Positions 37,798 to 46,768 are shown, counted from the first letter of the stretch. The stretch is DNA of 64,000 nt from Actinomycetales bacterium (GCA_002919305.1 PKFB01000057.1:62001-126000), one strand, 5' to 3'. The notes: generated from the letters alone by a model not told the origin. Translations and numbers: made by a program.

Positions 37798-38667
37798 ATG
37801 TCCGTTGTGGGATCGGGAGAGACGACCTCCGACCATGCCGACCACCAGACCACGGCGCCGCTGATCGCCCTGGTCGCGGGGGCTTTGCTTGCGATGGGGC
37901 AGCCCGTTCTCGCCACGCGGGTAGGCCTCCTGGCGTGGAACGGCTGCGGCTGTGCCGACCAGGCCGCCTGGTGGAGCTCCCAGCTCGTTGGCGTCGGTTG
38001 GTTCGCGGCCACCAGCGTGGTCCTCGCCACCGCCCCAGGACTGTTCCGGAGGTTTCGAAAGCTGTCCGACACCCTAGTGACACCGGCCGCAGCCGCTTTT
38101 GGCGCGGCCCTCGCGGTTCCCTTGACCGCCGCTGGCGCTGCTTGGGCCGCGATGTACGGCGGTGCGAGCCTGGGTTGGGAAGCAGGTACCCAGGCGGCCG
38201 CCGGCACCCTGACCGGCCTCGTCGTCGCCATCGCGGGCACTCGCTGGCCGGGGTTGACCAGCGGTGTGAGAACGCATGCTGTCATGATCTGGGGGATCGC
38301 GCTGTTGTCGGTGCGGCTTTCGCCCGAGGAGCCCCCACCGCTCGGGCACCTTATTGTGGGGAACGGTGTCAACGGGGGGATCGCAACGGCGATCCTGCTT
38401 ACGGTCCCATTCTTGACCGGTGGGGCAATCAGTATTCGTCTGCCCGCGGGGACATCGGCCTTCACCGTTGCTTTTGCCGCTGCCTCAGGGCCAGCCCTAT
38501 TGCTGTTTAGTTACGCCGTAGCGTTCGGGATCAGCGGGTATGGCTGGAACTGGGCTCTTCTCTACCCGGTGGTCCTGGCGGTACCGGCTGCGGTCGCTGG
38601 CGGCTGGCTCACCTATGCGTTCTGTCGTTCACCCGAGCGACACCTTCTTGCGCCCGCCGGTTTCTGA
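37798..38667 (+). CDS. Polytopic membrane protein of unknown function
   Basis: About 289 residues and roughly seven hydrophobic segments with short loops; one loop contains the cysteine pair CGCAD. I do not recognise a family. ATG 37798 is chosen because TACCGT lies six bases before it (leaderless pattern); ATG 37777 is in frame and adds seven residues. The Ala/Gly/Val-rich helices resemble small integral membrane proteins with no catalytic motif. It stands alone, divergent from DUF5684. Confidence 0.7.
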   Translation: MSVVGSGETTSDHADHQTTAPLIALVAGALLAMGQPVLATRVGLLAWNGCGCADQAAWWSSQLVGVGWFAATSVVLATAPGLFRRFRKLSDTLVTPAAAAFGAALAVPLTAAGAAWAAMYGGASLGWEAGTQAAAGTLTGLVVAIAGTRWPGLTSGVRTHAVMIWGIALLSVRLSPEEPPPLGHLIVGNGVNGGIATAILLTVPFLTGGAISIRLPAGTSAFTVAFAAASGPALLLFSYAVAFGISGYGWNWALLYPVVLAVPAAVAGGWLTYAFCRSPERHLLAPAGF

Positions 38668-38989
38668 CCTGACTGATCAGCTCCTGAATTGGCTGATCCG
38701 TCTCCTCTGGAGAGAAGAATAAGTACCGGCGGACTGTCCATACCGCCAAGTGGTTAAACGGAATCAATACCGATCAACGACAGCGTACAGAAAGCAGATC
38801 GGGCTCGGCCTGTGTGAAATAGATTTAGTTCTCGATCGCCTCTGCTAGAAGAGCGTTCGTCCCTGTTCCCTAGGAATAGGTTGAGCTTTCCCGCTTAGAT
38901 GTCCGAAGAGTCGGACAGGCGAGAATCGATCTCGCAAATGATCGCGATGGCGGCGGTCAACGTGACTTTTTTTGCCTCTTTAAGAAAGC

Positions 38990-39041
38990 GGGCGTACCCT
39001 CCGTAGAGGAATCATGCCCCCTTTCGGGGGTGGGTACGCCC
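38990..39041 (+). ncRNA. Candidate structured RNA: stem enclosing C5/G5 hairpin
   Basis: A perfect 10-bp outer stem (GGGCGTACCC / GGGTACGCCC) encloses an 18-nt single-stranded part and a CCCCC-TTTC-GGGGG hairpin with a tetraloop. The structure is direct observation; whether it is transcribed is not known. Confidence 0.35.
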
Positions 39042-39195
39042 AGGGGTGAGCCGGCCTGTCACGAGCCGGTCTGCCAGTAGTGGGGGTGGCGGGAAGCGGG
39101 CGCCACACTCTTGGTCTGGGCAGCAGGTGAGGCGAGACCAGGTCCGACCTCCCGTAAGGGAACGATCCGGTGCTCAGGGAATCAAGCACAACTGC

Positions 39196-39229
39196 GTTCG
39201 CTCCTTCCGACTACCGGAAAGAGGCGAAC
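39196..39229 (+). ncRNA. Candidate 13-bp RNA hairpin
   Basis: GTTCG-CTC-C-TTCCG pairs with CGGAA-A-GAG-G-CGAAC around ACTAC, with one mismatch and one bulge. It lies 257 nt before the downstream small gene. It is palindromic, so strand is undetermined. Confidence 0.3.
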
Positions 39230-39485
39230 AGTATCTCGACTAACTTTCACTGAGACCGTGTATATGAATGGCGAGGATGCGCCCGTACGCCGGTCCGGCA
39301 GTGAGTGATGTTGACCAGCGCGCATGTCGGTTGGGGAGAAGCGCGAGAAGCAGAGTGAACACGACATGGCAGGACGCGTGATGGCGCGGGCGCGATTAAG
39401 GAGCTCACCACCTTACATGAAGGGGCAAGATATCACTATTTTGAGCGCGACGGCGTCGGATACAGGCGGTAGTTAGGCTGACGGC

Positions 39486-39818
39486 GTGATGGAATACGCC
39501 AACCGGCTACGGCAAGCACACCGGGAGCTTGAACGCGCTCTGGAGCAGCGGTTAGGGCCGAATTCAGAAGATTGGATCATTGAAGAGATGTCACCGCTGA
39601 CCCGCACCGAGCCCTACGTGTGCGCGTTACGACACCAGGCGTTTCCCGATCGGTACGCCACGATCGAAGCGGGGGGCGGCTCTACTAGGGGATACGCCTA
39701 TCAGGTGATGATTCAGACTCGAGAAGGCTCCGATGAGTGGATCACGGTGATTGGTCCCTGTAAGTTCTCATACGCCTCCGGTGCCGTCTTCCACGCTATG
39801 CGTTACGTCATTGAGTAG
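39486..39818 (+). CDS. Small conserved-looking hypothetical protein
   Basis: A soluble 110-residue protein with an N-terminal amphipathic helix (NRLRQAHRELERALEQRL) followed by an alpha/beta part (EPYVCALRHQAFPDRYATIEAGGG, YAYQVMIQTREGSDEWITVIGP). I do not recognise the family. GTG 39486 (or ATG 39489) lies six bases after TAGGCT, a leaderless promoter whose following bases GACGGCGTG are identical to those at the HAD-LarE gene. It is preceded by the long structured non-coding region, which may be its leader (inference). Confidence 0.65.
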   Translation: MMEYANRLRQAHRELERALEQRLGPNSEDWIIEEMSPLTRTEPYVCALRHQAFPDRYATIEAGGGSTRGYAYQVMIQTREGSDEWITVIGPCKFSYASGAVFHAMRYVIE

Positions 39819-39987
39819 CCGAAGCCGAAGCTCACCGGCCAGCTGCGGCTCTGGCGTTAAGCGGCCGCTACCCCACAATCACTTCCGTCAGGCGGGCGGC
39901 GATCATCACCAGGCTCGACTGTGGTCAGCGTGAAGGACGTCGCGAAGAACTTGAAAACTTGAATGTGAAAAACTTAAGGAGCATCCC

Positions 39988-40605
39988 GTGGAACGGGAGC
40001 CAGCGCGCAGACGTCTGACGGATATGAACAGGCACCGCGCTTTCATGATCGCTGTTTGCGTCACCATGTTTGGAGCGCTGGCCTGCAGCACGGGTGAGCC
40101 AGGCGCCGCCCCATCGGCCAGCTCGTCCCCGACCACCGTCCCGTCTCATGCGCCGAGTTCAACGGCCCCGGAGGGTACGCCCGACGGCGGCCCCGGAGCC
40201 CCATCCGGAACGCCTCCTGAAACGTCTACCGAAGACGACCAGACCGACGGGAGGCGGCCGTACGCCGTGCGAATCATGCTGAGCCGGTCCGCGGGATTCG
40301 TGGGGCTGGATGAACAGGTGGTCGTGGAGCCGGACGGTCAATGGACGTACACCACCGCCGACGGTGTGCGGCAGACCGGCCGTCTCACCGACTCTCAGCT
40401 GACCGAACTTCGAGGGTTGGCGACCAGCCGCGAGCTCACCGAGGAGTTCCAGACCCGGGGCGCCACGCGTCCCTGCGCGGACGCCTACCGGTACACGCTG
40501 ACGGTCCATGAAACGACGATGCAAACCGAGGAGTGTGATGGTCTGGCGGGTCGACCGACTTTCGCCGCCCTGGTCTCCCTGCTGATCGACGCCACTCCGC
40601 TGTAA
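39988..40605 (+). CDS. Putative lipoprotein, emfourin-like C-terminal domain
   Basis: A 205-residue exported lipoprotein. A basic n-region and hydrophobic stretch (AFMIAVCVTMFGALAC) end in a lipobox with C33. A Ser/Thr/Pro-rich linker follows to about residue 88, then a ~110-residue domain (RIMLSRSAGFVGLDEQVVVEPDGQWTY in part; LTDSQLTELRGLA; ACADAYRYTLTV-like wording) that resembles protealysin-inhibitor/emfourin proteins. That resemblance is by eye only. GTG 39988 has AGGAG at good spacing; ATG 40024 is an alternative start closer to the signal peptide. Confidence 0.7.
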   Translation: MEREPARRRLTDMNRHRAFMIAVCVTMFGALACSTGEPGAAPSASSSPTTVPSHAPSSTAPEGTPDGGPGAPSGTPPETSTEDDQTDGRRPYAVRIMLSRSAGFVGLDEQVVVEPDGQWTYTTADGVRQTGRLTDSQLTELRGLATSRELTEEFQTRGATRPCADAYRYTLTVHETTMQTEECDGLAGRPTFAALVSLLIDATPL

Positions 40606-40641
40606 GGGGGGCATCCGGACGGGAGCCGCGGAGGGGCCTCC

Positions 40642-40815
40642 ATGGCTACCATGCGGTACATGGCCCTGTTTTCAGAGCTGCCGCGGTGTGACTCCTGCGA
40701 ACGCCGCAAGATCCTGCCTCAGGCTGGGGCTAAGGATCTTGAACGGTTGACCGGTGGGCGGCTCGTCGCGTTCGAGTGCCCCACCGGGCACGGCTGGCAC
40801 GTGCGGCTGCGGTAA
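40642..40815 (+). CDS. 57-residue cysteine-containing small protein
   Basis: ATG 40642 has GGAGGGG six bases upstream and encodes 57 residues. A CxxC (RCDSCERRK) near residue 17 and a later CPTGHGWHVRLR could bind zinc as C2-C-H/H. Codon use is typical for the genome and the ribosome site is strong, so I consider it real despite its size. No function is assigned. It lies 37 nt after the lipoprotein gene and is convergent with the XPB helicase. Confidence 0.6.
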   Translation: MATMRYMALFSELPRCDSCERRKILPQAGAKDLERLTGGRLVAFECPTGHGWHVRLR

Positions 40816-40833
40816 CACCGAACGCCGCAGGAG

Positions 40834-42498
40834 TCACGCCGGATCGGTGGGCAAGGGCGGCCCAAGCACGTCGTCGGCGTCAGTGATGGTGTACGCGTAC
40901 CCCTGCTCCGCCAGGAACCGCTGCCGGTGCGCCGCGTATTCGGTGTCGATGGTGTCGCGTGACACCACCGTGTAGAAATGCGCCTGCCGGCCGTCGGCCT
41001 TGGGGCGGAGGATCCGTCCCAGCCGTTGCGCTTCCTCTTGACGGGAGCCGAAGGTCCCCGACACCTGAATGGCGACCGCCGCCTCCGGGAGATCGATGGA
41101 GAAGTTCCCCACCTTGCTGATGACCAGGGTGGAGAGTCGCCCGGACCGGAAAGCGTCGAGCAACCGTTCCCGTTCCCGGGTCGTGGTCGAGCCCTGGAGC
41201 ACCGGGACGTCCAGGTACTCGGCCAGCTCCGAGAGCTGCTCCAGGTAAGCGCCGATGATCAGGATCTGTTCCCCGGCGTGCCGCTCCACCAGCGCCTTGA
41301 CCACGGGCAATTTGGTACGCGCGGTCGCCGCCACCCGGTACCGGTCCTCGGGGTCCGTGGTGGCGTAAGCCAACCGTTCGGCGTCGGTGAGCGTGACCCG
41401 CACCTCAACACACTCGGCGGGGGCGATCCAGCCCTGCGCTTCGATGTCCTTCCAGGGGGCGTCGTAGCGCTTAGGGCCGATGAGGGAGAACACGTCGCCT
41501 TCCCGGCCGTCCTCGCGGACCAGGGTGGCGGTCAGCCCGAGCCGGCGGCGGGCCTGCAGATCCGCGGTGAAACGGAAGATCGGTGCGGGCAGTAGATGGA
41601 CCTCGTCGTAGATCACAAGGCCCCAGTCCCGGGCGCCGAATAGGTCCAGGTGGGGGTAGGTGCCCTTGCGGCGGGTAGTGAGGACCTGATAGGTCGCGAT
41701 CGTGACCGGACGAATCTCCTTGCGTTCGCCGGAGTATTCGCCGATCTCCTCCTCGGTGAGGCTGGTGCGGGCCAACAGCTCCCGTTTCCATTGCCGACCG
41801 GCGACCGTATTGGTGACCAGGATGAGCGTGGTTGCCTGAGCGCGAGCCATGGCCGCGGCGCCTACGAGCGTCTTTCCCGCGCCGCAGGGCAGGACAACCA
41901 CCCCGGAACCGCCGGCCCAGAAGGAGTCCACCGCCTGTCGCTGGTACGGGCGTAGGGCCCAGCCCTCCTCGACGAGGGCGATGGGGTGGGCCTCACCATC
42001 CACGTATCCCGCCAGGTCCTCGGCGGGCCAGCCGAGCTTGAGCAGCGCCTGCTTGAGGCGGCCACGTTCGCTGGGGAACACCACCACGGTGTCGTCGTCG
42101 ATGCGGGCGCCGAGCATGCCGGCGAGTTTCTTCGAGCGCGTCACCTCCACCAGGACCGCGCGGTCCAGGGCGCGCAGCACCAGGCCATGGGCGGGGTCGT
42201 TGACCAGTTGGAGTCGCCCGTAGCGGTCCATGGTTTCGGCGACGTCCATCAGCAACGCGTGCGGTACCGGGTACCGGCTGTACCTCAGCAGGGCGTCGAC
42301 CACGGACTCGGCGTCGTGTCCGGCGGCCCGGGCGTTCCACAGGCCTAGGGGAGTGATCCGGTAGGTGTGGACGTGTTCCGGGGCGCGTTCCAGCTCGGCG
42401 AACACCGCGATCGCCATGCGGCAGGCGTCGGCGTCGGGGTGATCGACTTCAAGGAGCAGCGTTTTGTCGGACTGAACAATGAGGGGGCCTTGCGCCAC
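40834..42498 (-). CDS. XPB/Ssl2-type DNA repair helicase
   Basis: Superfamily 2 helicase, 554 residues, bacterial homologue of the TFIIH/NER subunit XPB. The N-terminal ~130 residues form the Helicase_C_3-type module (PLIVQSDKTLLLEVDH, TYRITPLGLWNARAAGHDAE, YPVPHALLMDVAETMDRYG). The damage-recognition-like part precedes motif I GAGKTLVGAAA, motif II YDEVHLLP (DEVH), LTATLVREDGREGD (motif III with RED), and motifs V/VI KVGNFSIDLPEA and QRLGRILRPK. GTG 42498 has GGAGG at ideal spacing; a longer frame adds non-conserved residues. DNA unwinding in repair is the family role. Confidence 0.93.
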   Translation of the reverse strand: MAQGPLIVQSDKTLLLEVDHPDADACRMAIAVFAELERAPEHVHTYRITPLGLWNARAAGHDAESVVDALLRYSRYPVPHALLMDVAETMDRYGRLQLVNDPAHGLVLRALDRAVLVEVTRSKKLAGMLGARIDDDTVVVFPSERGRLKQALLKLGWPAEDLAGYVDGEAHPIALVEEGWALRPYQRQAVDSFWAGGSGVVVLPCGAGKTLVGAAAMARAQATTLILVTNTVAGRQWKRELLARTSLTEEEIGEYSGERKEIRPVTIATYQVLTTRRKGTYPHLDLFGARDWGLVIYDEVHLLPAPIFRFTADLQARRRLGLTATLVREDGREGDVFSLIGPKRYDAPWKDIEAQGWIAPAECVEVRVTLTDAERLAYATTDPEDRYRVAATARTKLPVVKALVERHAGEQILIIGAYLEQLSELAEYLDVPVLQGSTTTRERERLLDAFRSGRLSTLVISKVGNFSIDLPEAAVAIQVSGTFGSRQEEAQRLGRILRPKADGRQAHFYTVVSRDTIDTEYAAHRQRFLAEQGYAYTITDADDVLGPPLPTDPA

Positions 42499-42786
42499 GG
42501 AGCGCCTCCGGAAGTGATGAGGGGAACGCCGGGAATGTCGTTGAGACAGCCGGCTCCCAGTGTCCCTCTCTGAAGCCACCCACGCTTGCTGAGTGGTGCC
42601 TGTCACACGGAGGTCGGGGCGATCCGTGCCGCGGCCGGTCGCCCACAGACGGTGGTCATTGCGTGTGGTTGGCCCACTGGCGGCTGCCTGTCCAGATGCC
42701 TCACAAGGCCAACTCCACGCCAAACTCTGTCACGCTGCCTTGGCCTACGTGCTTGGCGCCGGCGCGGCTGTGGCCTGCCCGCCGGT

Positions 42787-42847
42787 AGGCATTGTTCAGC
42801 AGGCTAGGCATTGTTCAGCAGGCATTGTGTGGGTTCAGTAGGCATTG
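42787..42847 (+). repeat. Irregular tandem AGGCATTG/TTCAG repeat
   Basis: AGGCATTG starts at 42787, 42806, 42820 and 42840. The first two copies belong to a 19-bp exact unit (TAGGCATTGTTCAGCAGGC wording); TTCAG follows three of the copies. It looks like a young micro-duplication. Confidence 0.6.
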
Positions 42848-43029
42848 GGTGGCGCCTGTCGCCGTGGTGGATGCCCCGCGGTTTTGCCCTGAAGCTGGCG
42901 CTGGCACGAATCGGGGAGCATACCGGCGGCGCTTCCAGGCAGAGTTTTGGGCAGGGCAGCCTGGGGCATCCCAGCACTTGGGTAGCGACAAGGCTGGGAG
43001 CGTGTGGTCGGGGGACCACCTTCCGTTTT

Positions 43030-43099
43030 CGGCGTCGGGTACGCGTACTGGACGCAGCCGTCGCGGTGTCCGACGGGGGAGTGCGCGTACCCGACGCCG
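43030..43099 (-). terminator. 16-bp perfect inverted repeat, possible apbE terminator
   Basis: CGGCGTCGGGTACGCG (43030-43045) pairs perfectly with 43084-43099 across a 38-nt loop. On the minus strand it lies about 145 nt past the apbE stop. The loop is long for a simple terminator, so a protein-binding or RNA-regulatory role is possible. Confidence 0.45.
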
Positions 43100-43242
43100 T
43101 TCCACGTACACCCCAACCACAACCGGCCGTGAAAGGATCGTGAGTCCGCGGCCCACCCCGGTCGGCTCGGCAGATTCTTCGGCAGATTCTGGCGAGGTAC
43201 GCCCGGTAGCGGGATCCCAACAGACTTCAGAAGTGAGAGCGG

Positions 43243-44004
43243 TCAGGCGGCGGAGGAGATGTCCTGGCCACCCGGGTGCGGCTGAACGTACAGGACCGCC
43301 TCATAGCCGTCGGATGTGGGGAACCAGGACAGCCCAGCGGGGCCAGCGGCCCGCAGTGCGGTGGCATATCCGTCGGCCGTGGCGAGGTCCGGGCCCATCA
43401 CGGTGACGAGCCGGAAGTGGCTTTTGGGGCGCTGCGTGTAAGGGTCGATCACCTCGCTGGCTTCTGTGGCCAGACCAGTGTTGGTGATGTGCAGCGAGCT
43501 GAGGATCTCGGTGGGGTAATCGGGGTCGTGAATACAGACCCGCCAGCCGTCCCCGCCGGGGGCATTGCCGCGCAGCAGGAGCTTGCCGCGCGCCTCGATG
43601 GAGAAGTCGCTGATCCCCGCCTTCAGGAGGGTGGCGCCGGCCTGTTCCAGCGCCCAGCCCGTGAGCATTCCACTGGGGTCGAAACCACCGGGAAGCGCCC
43701 ACGGGTCGAAGTAGCCGTCGGTGGCGGCGCGCACCTCACGGCATCGGCTCATCACCGCGGCGGAGATCGCTGCGGCGTTGGTGTCGTTAAAAGGCCCTTG
43801 GCTGCGTCCCGTTGCCCACCCTAGGGCGGTGTCGATGCCACGCAGCTGACTGACCGCCATGGCCAGGGCGTGAGCGATGTCTTCTCGACTGAGGAAGGAG
43901 GGAGGGTTCAACCGGAAATGGGCGACTGAACCGGGCATTGCGGTGACATGTCGCACCGGTGTCCAGTCAATGGTGTAACGGATCCGTGCTTTGCCGGGCC
44001 GCAT
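43243..44004 (-). CDS. ApbE-family FAD:protein FMN transferase
   Basis: About 253 residues, the short actinobacterial ApbE type, which attaches FMN to threonines of target flavoproteins or traffics flavins. Seen: NDTNAAAISAAVMSRC, TDGYFDPWALPGGFDPSGMLTGWALEQAG (Asp/Gly flavin loop), GKLLLRGNAPGGDGWRVCIHDP, and the metal-binding ATADGYATALRAAG. ATG 44004 has AAAGGAG upstream and is preferred over a frame starting at 44133. No signal peptide is evident, so it may be cytosolic. No obvious flavoprotein target is adjacent. Confidence 0.85.
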   Translation of the reverse strand: MRPGKARIRYTIDWTPVRHVTAMPGSVAHFRLNPPSFLSREDIAHALAMAVSQLRGIDTALGWATGRSQGPFNDTNAAAISAAVMSRCREVRAATDGYFDPWALPGGFDPSGMLTGWALEQAGATLLKAGISDFSIEARGKLLLRGNAPGGDGWRVCIHDPDYPTEILSSLHITNTGLATEASEVIDPYTQRPKSHFRLVTVMGPDLATADGYATALRAAGPAGLSWFPTSDGYEAVLYVQPHPGGQDISSAA

Positions 44005-44268
44005 TGCGCCGGCTCCTTTCCATCCCCCGACCCAGTTGGCCTTTCCGGCCAGTCGTTCCTGGGGGACGGTTGGAGGCTGACCGCCCACCCAGGTACGACC
44101 GGCATTGGACCACTGTCGCACGGAGCGGCCCACTACCCCCCGGAAAGGTTCGCTCGGTTATTACTTTGAAGGATTGACCTGGGATGATCCTTGGCTTGAG
44201 CTGAGAGTTTCCTGGGAGCTAGTGTCCACAATGGATAGATCGCGGCGTGATGCCGCTCCGCGTACCCC

Positions 44269-46623
44269 TCACTCTGAGTCGGTGAGGAGAGTGGCCGAGG
44301 CGATCCGGTGCAGCGCGAAGGTGTGCATGGTCTCGCTTCGTTCGTCCTCAGCCCGCAGATAACCCGCCCCGATCGAGACGGGGCGCACGAGGCGGGTCGC
44401 CATCGCCCCGTGGGAGTCGACGTAACCCACCCAGACCCGCTGCCGCTCCCGCAGCGCTTTCTGCAGCACCGCCAGGGTCTGCCCCGGCGTTGCCTGATTG
44501 TCGAGGTTGGGGCGGGAAGCGCGGGCCGTGGCGTCGCCTTGGCGGATCAGCTCCACCACTGTGGACAGGCGAACCTCGTCAAGGGCCATGGAGGTGTCGG
44601 GCACCCGTGGGGGACGTGACCGGGCCGGTGCCCGACGGGCCTGCGGTTTAGTCAGAACCGTGGCTCCAGAAGCGTCCTCGGCGACCGGTGCGTACCCGGC
44701 GTCGCGTAGCGTGTCCAACAGCCTGTGCAACGCGTACGGGGTCACGACAACCGTCGGGGCGATGCGGCGCAGCTCCAGGTGAGACAGGCGCCGGTCGGCG
44801 ATGAGTTCGTCGAGCAGGGCCGTATCTTCGCTGCGGAGGTAACAACCGCAGTGGCCGGCCCGCAGCCCGCCGTGGCGTCGAGCCACATCGTCGATGAGAT
44901 AGGTCAGTGCCTGCGGTACCGGGGTTGCGGAGCGATGCGCCATCCTGGCGTGCAGATCCTCGGCGGTCACCCCGGCGTCCAAGGCGCGCCGGACGCTGTC
45001 GGCGGTGATGCGGTAGACGGTGGCGCCGCCGGCCGACTCCGGTTCGGCCATGAGGGCCAGTTCCGCGGCCAGGGACGGCTCCGGCGGTCCAGGGACCACC
45101 ACGGTCAGGTCGGCTTGCACCAGGATGTGATCGACCGGGGTGGGGAGCAAGGGCTCCAAAGCCCTGGCAGCCCGGTCCGTGATGACCGGTGTCTCCTCGT
45201 CGACGCGAATTCCGAGCGGGTCGAAAGCCGCGTCTTCATCCTGGGCCCGGAGTTCATCCTGGGCCAGGAGAGCTCGGCCATAGCAGGTGAGCGCCCCCAG
45301 ACCCGTCACCCCTAGCGTCGCGGCCTCTGACAGCACCTGATGAACCACCGTGTCCCGGTGCCGACCACCCCGCCGGGGTGCCCGCCAGGACAACATCTCC
45401 AGCACCGCTTGGGGGGCGCCCACCGCGCCCTCCGGCAGGAGCGCCAGCATCTGGAGCGTGCTTTGCCGCAGCTGGGACACACCACCCCGCTCCACGTCAT
45501 CAGAGAGCGCGTTGATCAGGCGGTCTCTGTCGTCCCGGGTGCCGATCAGGCCGGGTTGCCGATTCATGCCCAGCCATGCCCGGGCCAGGCGTACCCAGCG
45601 GACCGCCAGCGGCGCTTCCCGCCAAAGGTCATAGGCGGGCGTTGGAAGCCAAACCGGGTCGGCCTCCTGGCTGTCATCGAGCAGTTCGGCGGCGAAGGCG
45701 ATCTCCACAAGCAAGCCCGCTTCGGACTCCGAGATCCCTGTGGTACGCGCGATCCGGCGCAGATCCCGTATCCCCAACCCGGTGGAACGCAGCACCGCCG
45801 CCGGTTCGGTGGCCAGGGCGTCAAGGAGCGCGTCGGTGCGGCGTACCACCTCCATCGCCTGACCAGCACCTGCGGTGTTGACCGTGTCGGTGGGACGGAT
45901 GGGGACGTCAGGGGTAGGGGGCTCCGGATGTAGGTCACCCAACGGGCCGGTGTCGCGACGGAGCAGCAGCCCTACCTCCCGAGGCAGCTCCACGGTGTCG
46001 TCGGAGATCGGGATGAGCAGACGACGCGAGATCAACCACCGTACTGGACTGTCATCGTCCCCAGGGGCGGTGGGGCGTCGGGCGTTCCGGACGGTGCCCA
46101 CGGGTGGGCCGGCGGCGAGTCGATCGAGGATGGCACGGGCCGGCGCAGGGGCGGTCAGCACAGTGCGCCGCAACCGGGCCGGATCACCGGCGAGTTCGCC
46201 GGCTTGGGGATCCAGTTCGGCGGCGGGCCGGCCCAACCCCGCCGGGTACGCCGAGCAGACCTCGTCCACGGTGGGCAGGACGATCAGATTGGATTCCTCG
46301 CCGTGGACCACCGCCAGGGAGCGAAGGCGTTCCAGGGCAGCACGCACTGCGTCAGCCGATGCGGCGTCGGCGACCAGTCGTAATAGAGCAGCCTCGTTGA
46401 CAGGTTCCCCCAACTGGGGCAGCAGCCGTAGTGCGTCGAGGATCTCCAGAGTGAAGCGGTCGAGTCCGTCCAAAGCGCGCGCAACCGAAAACCGGGAGGC
46501 CGCGCGTTGCGCCAGGGTCGCGATATCCGTGGGAACCGGGACAGCGAGGTCGGGGCGGGCACGGAGCAGACTGATCAGACCGGAGTCGGGCAGGCGGCGG
46601 AGATGATCGGCGAGGCTGCTCAC
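44269..46623 (-). CDS. Helicase-associated (XPB-N-like) and WYL-domain protein
   Basis: A 784-residue cytosolic protein without helicase motifs. The N-terminal winged-helix-like region (SLADHLRRLPDSGLISLLRARPDL, FTLEILDALRLLPQLG) leads to a Helicase_C_3 module at about 490-620 (HILVQADLTVVVPGPPE, VYRITADSVRRALDAGVTAED, TPVPQALTYLIDDVARRHGG). A WYL ligand-sensing domain ends the protein (ALRERQRVWVGYVDSHG, RLVRPVSIGAGYLRAED, FALHRIASATLL). GTG 46623 lies seven bases after TAGCGT, a leaderless start. It probably acts with the nearby XPB helicase in DNA damage handling (inference). Confidence 0.85.
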   Translation of the reverse strand: MSSLADHLRRLPDSGLISLLRARPDLAVPVPTDIATLAQRAASRFSVARALDGLDRFTLEILDALRLLPQLGEPVNEAALLRLVADAASADAVRAALERLRSLAVVHGEESNLIVLPTVDEVCSAYPAGLGRPAAELDPQAGELAGDPARLRRTVLTAPAPARAILDRLAAGPPVGTVRNARRPTAPGDDDSPVRWLISRRLLIPISDDTVELPREVGLLLRRDTGPLGDLHPEPPTPDVPIRPTDTVNTAGAGQAMEVVRRTDALLDALATEPAAVLRSTGLGIRDLRRIARTTGISESEAGLLVEIAFAAELLDDSQEADPVWLPTPAYDLWREAPLAVRWVRLARAWLGMNRQPGLIGTRDDRDRLINALSDDVERGGVSQLRQSTLQMLALLPEGAVGAPQAVLEMLSWRAPRRGGRHRDTVVHQVLSEAATLGVTGLGALTCYGRALLAQDELRAQDEDAAFDPLGIRVDEETPVITDRAARALEPLLPTPVDHILVQADLTVVVPGPPEPSLAAELALMAEPESAGGATVYRITADSVRRALDAGVTAEDLHARMAHRSATPVPQALTYLIDDVARRHGGLRAGHCGCYLRSEDTALLDELIADRRLSHLELRRIAPTVVVTPYALHRLLDTLRDAGYAPVAEDASGATVLTKPQARRAPARSRPPRVPDTSMALDEVRLSTVVELIRQGDATARASRPNLDNQATPGQTLAVLQKALRERQRVWVGYVDSHGAMATRLVRPVSIGAGYLRAEDERSETMHTFALHRIASATLLTDSE

Positions 46624-46768
46624 CTCCTCAACGCTAGCGTGCTGCCGAGCTGCATTCAGTGTCCGCGTCAGGGACCTGGGGCATCGTGCGACACTGGGGG
46701 TGATCACCCTGCCCACCGCACCCTGGCGGTGGGTTCATAGTGGCTTCGGGCGCGAGGAGGAGACGAGC

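Larger units (their letters stand above)
38668..39485. other. 820-bp hairpin-rich non-coding region
   Basis: No protein is supported on either strand. Tandem perfect hairpins GTCCGA-AGAG-TCGGAC (38901-38916) and GCGAGA-ATCGA-TCTCGC (38919-38935) are followed by GTCA-ACG-TGAC and a run of seven T at about 38968-38974. GGGCGTACCC (38990-38999) and its complement (39032-39041) then flank CCCCC-TTTC-GGGGG (39017-39030). A further 13-bp hairpin lies at 39196-39229. TAAACGGAAT occurs at 38755-38764. The density of structure suggests one or more small RNAs or long leaders. Confidence 0.5.
42499..43242. other. 740-bp region without supported gene; short repeats
   Basis: Many overlapping ORFs exist because stops are rare at this GC, but none has a ribosome site or recognisable composition. 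The left part (42499-42785) presumably carries the XPB promoter. AGGCATTG occurs four times between 42787 and 42847, and the long inverted repeat at 43030-43099 follows. Confidence 0.45.

Noticed and set aside
39040..39200. Possible cobalamin-type riboswitch
   Set aside because: Some G-rich and GGGAA-like words occur, but the B12-box and core junction are missing and the downstream gene has no cobalamin link.
42787..42847. CRISPR-like repeats
   Set aside because: Units are too short and irregular (14-20 bp steps), no spacers of constant length are present, and there are no cas genes nearby.
42792..43406. 204-residue frame and overlapping small frames beside the AGGCATTG repeats
   Set aside because: Five or more frames overlap, none has a ribosome site, and all are Arg/Pro/Ser/Gly-rich as expected for random high-GC DNA.
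44105..44362. 85-residue plus-strand frame between apbE and the WYL gene
   Set aside because: Half of it is antisense to the conserved WYL C-terminus and it has no ribosome site.
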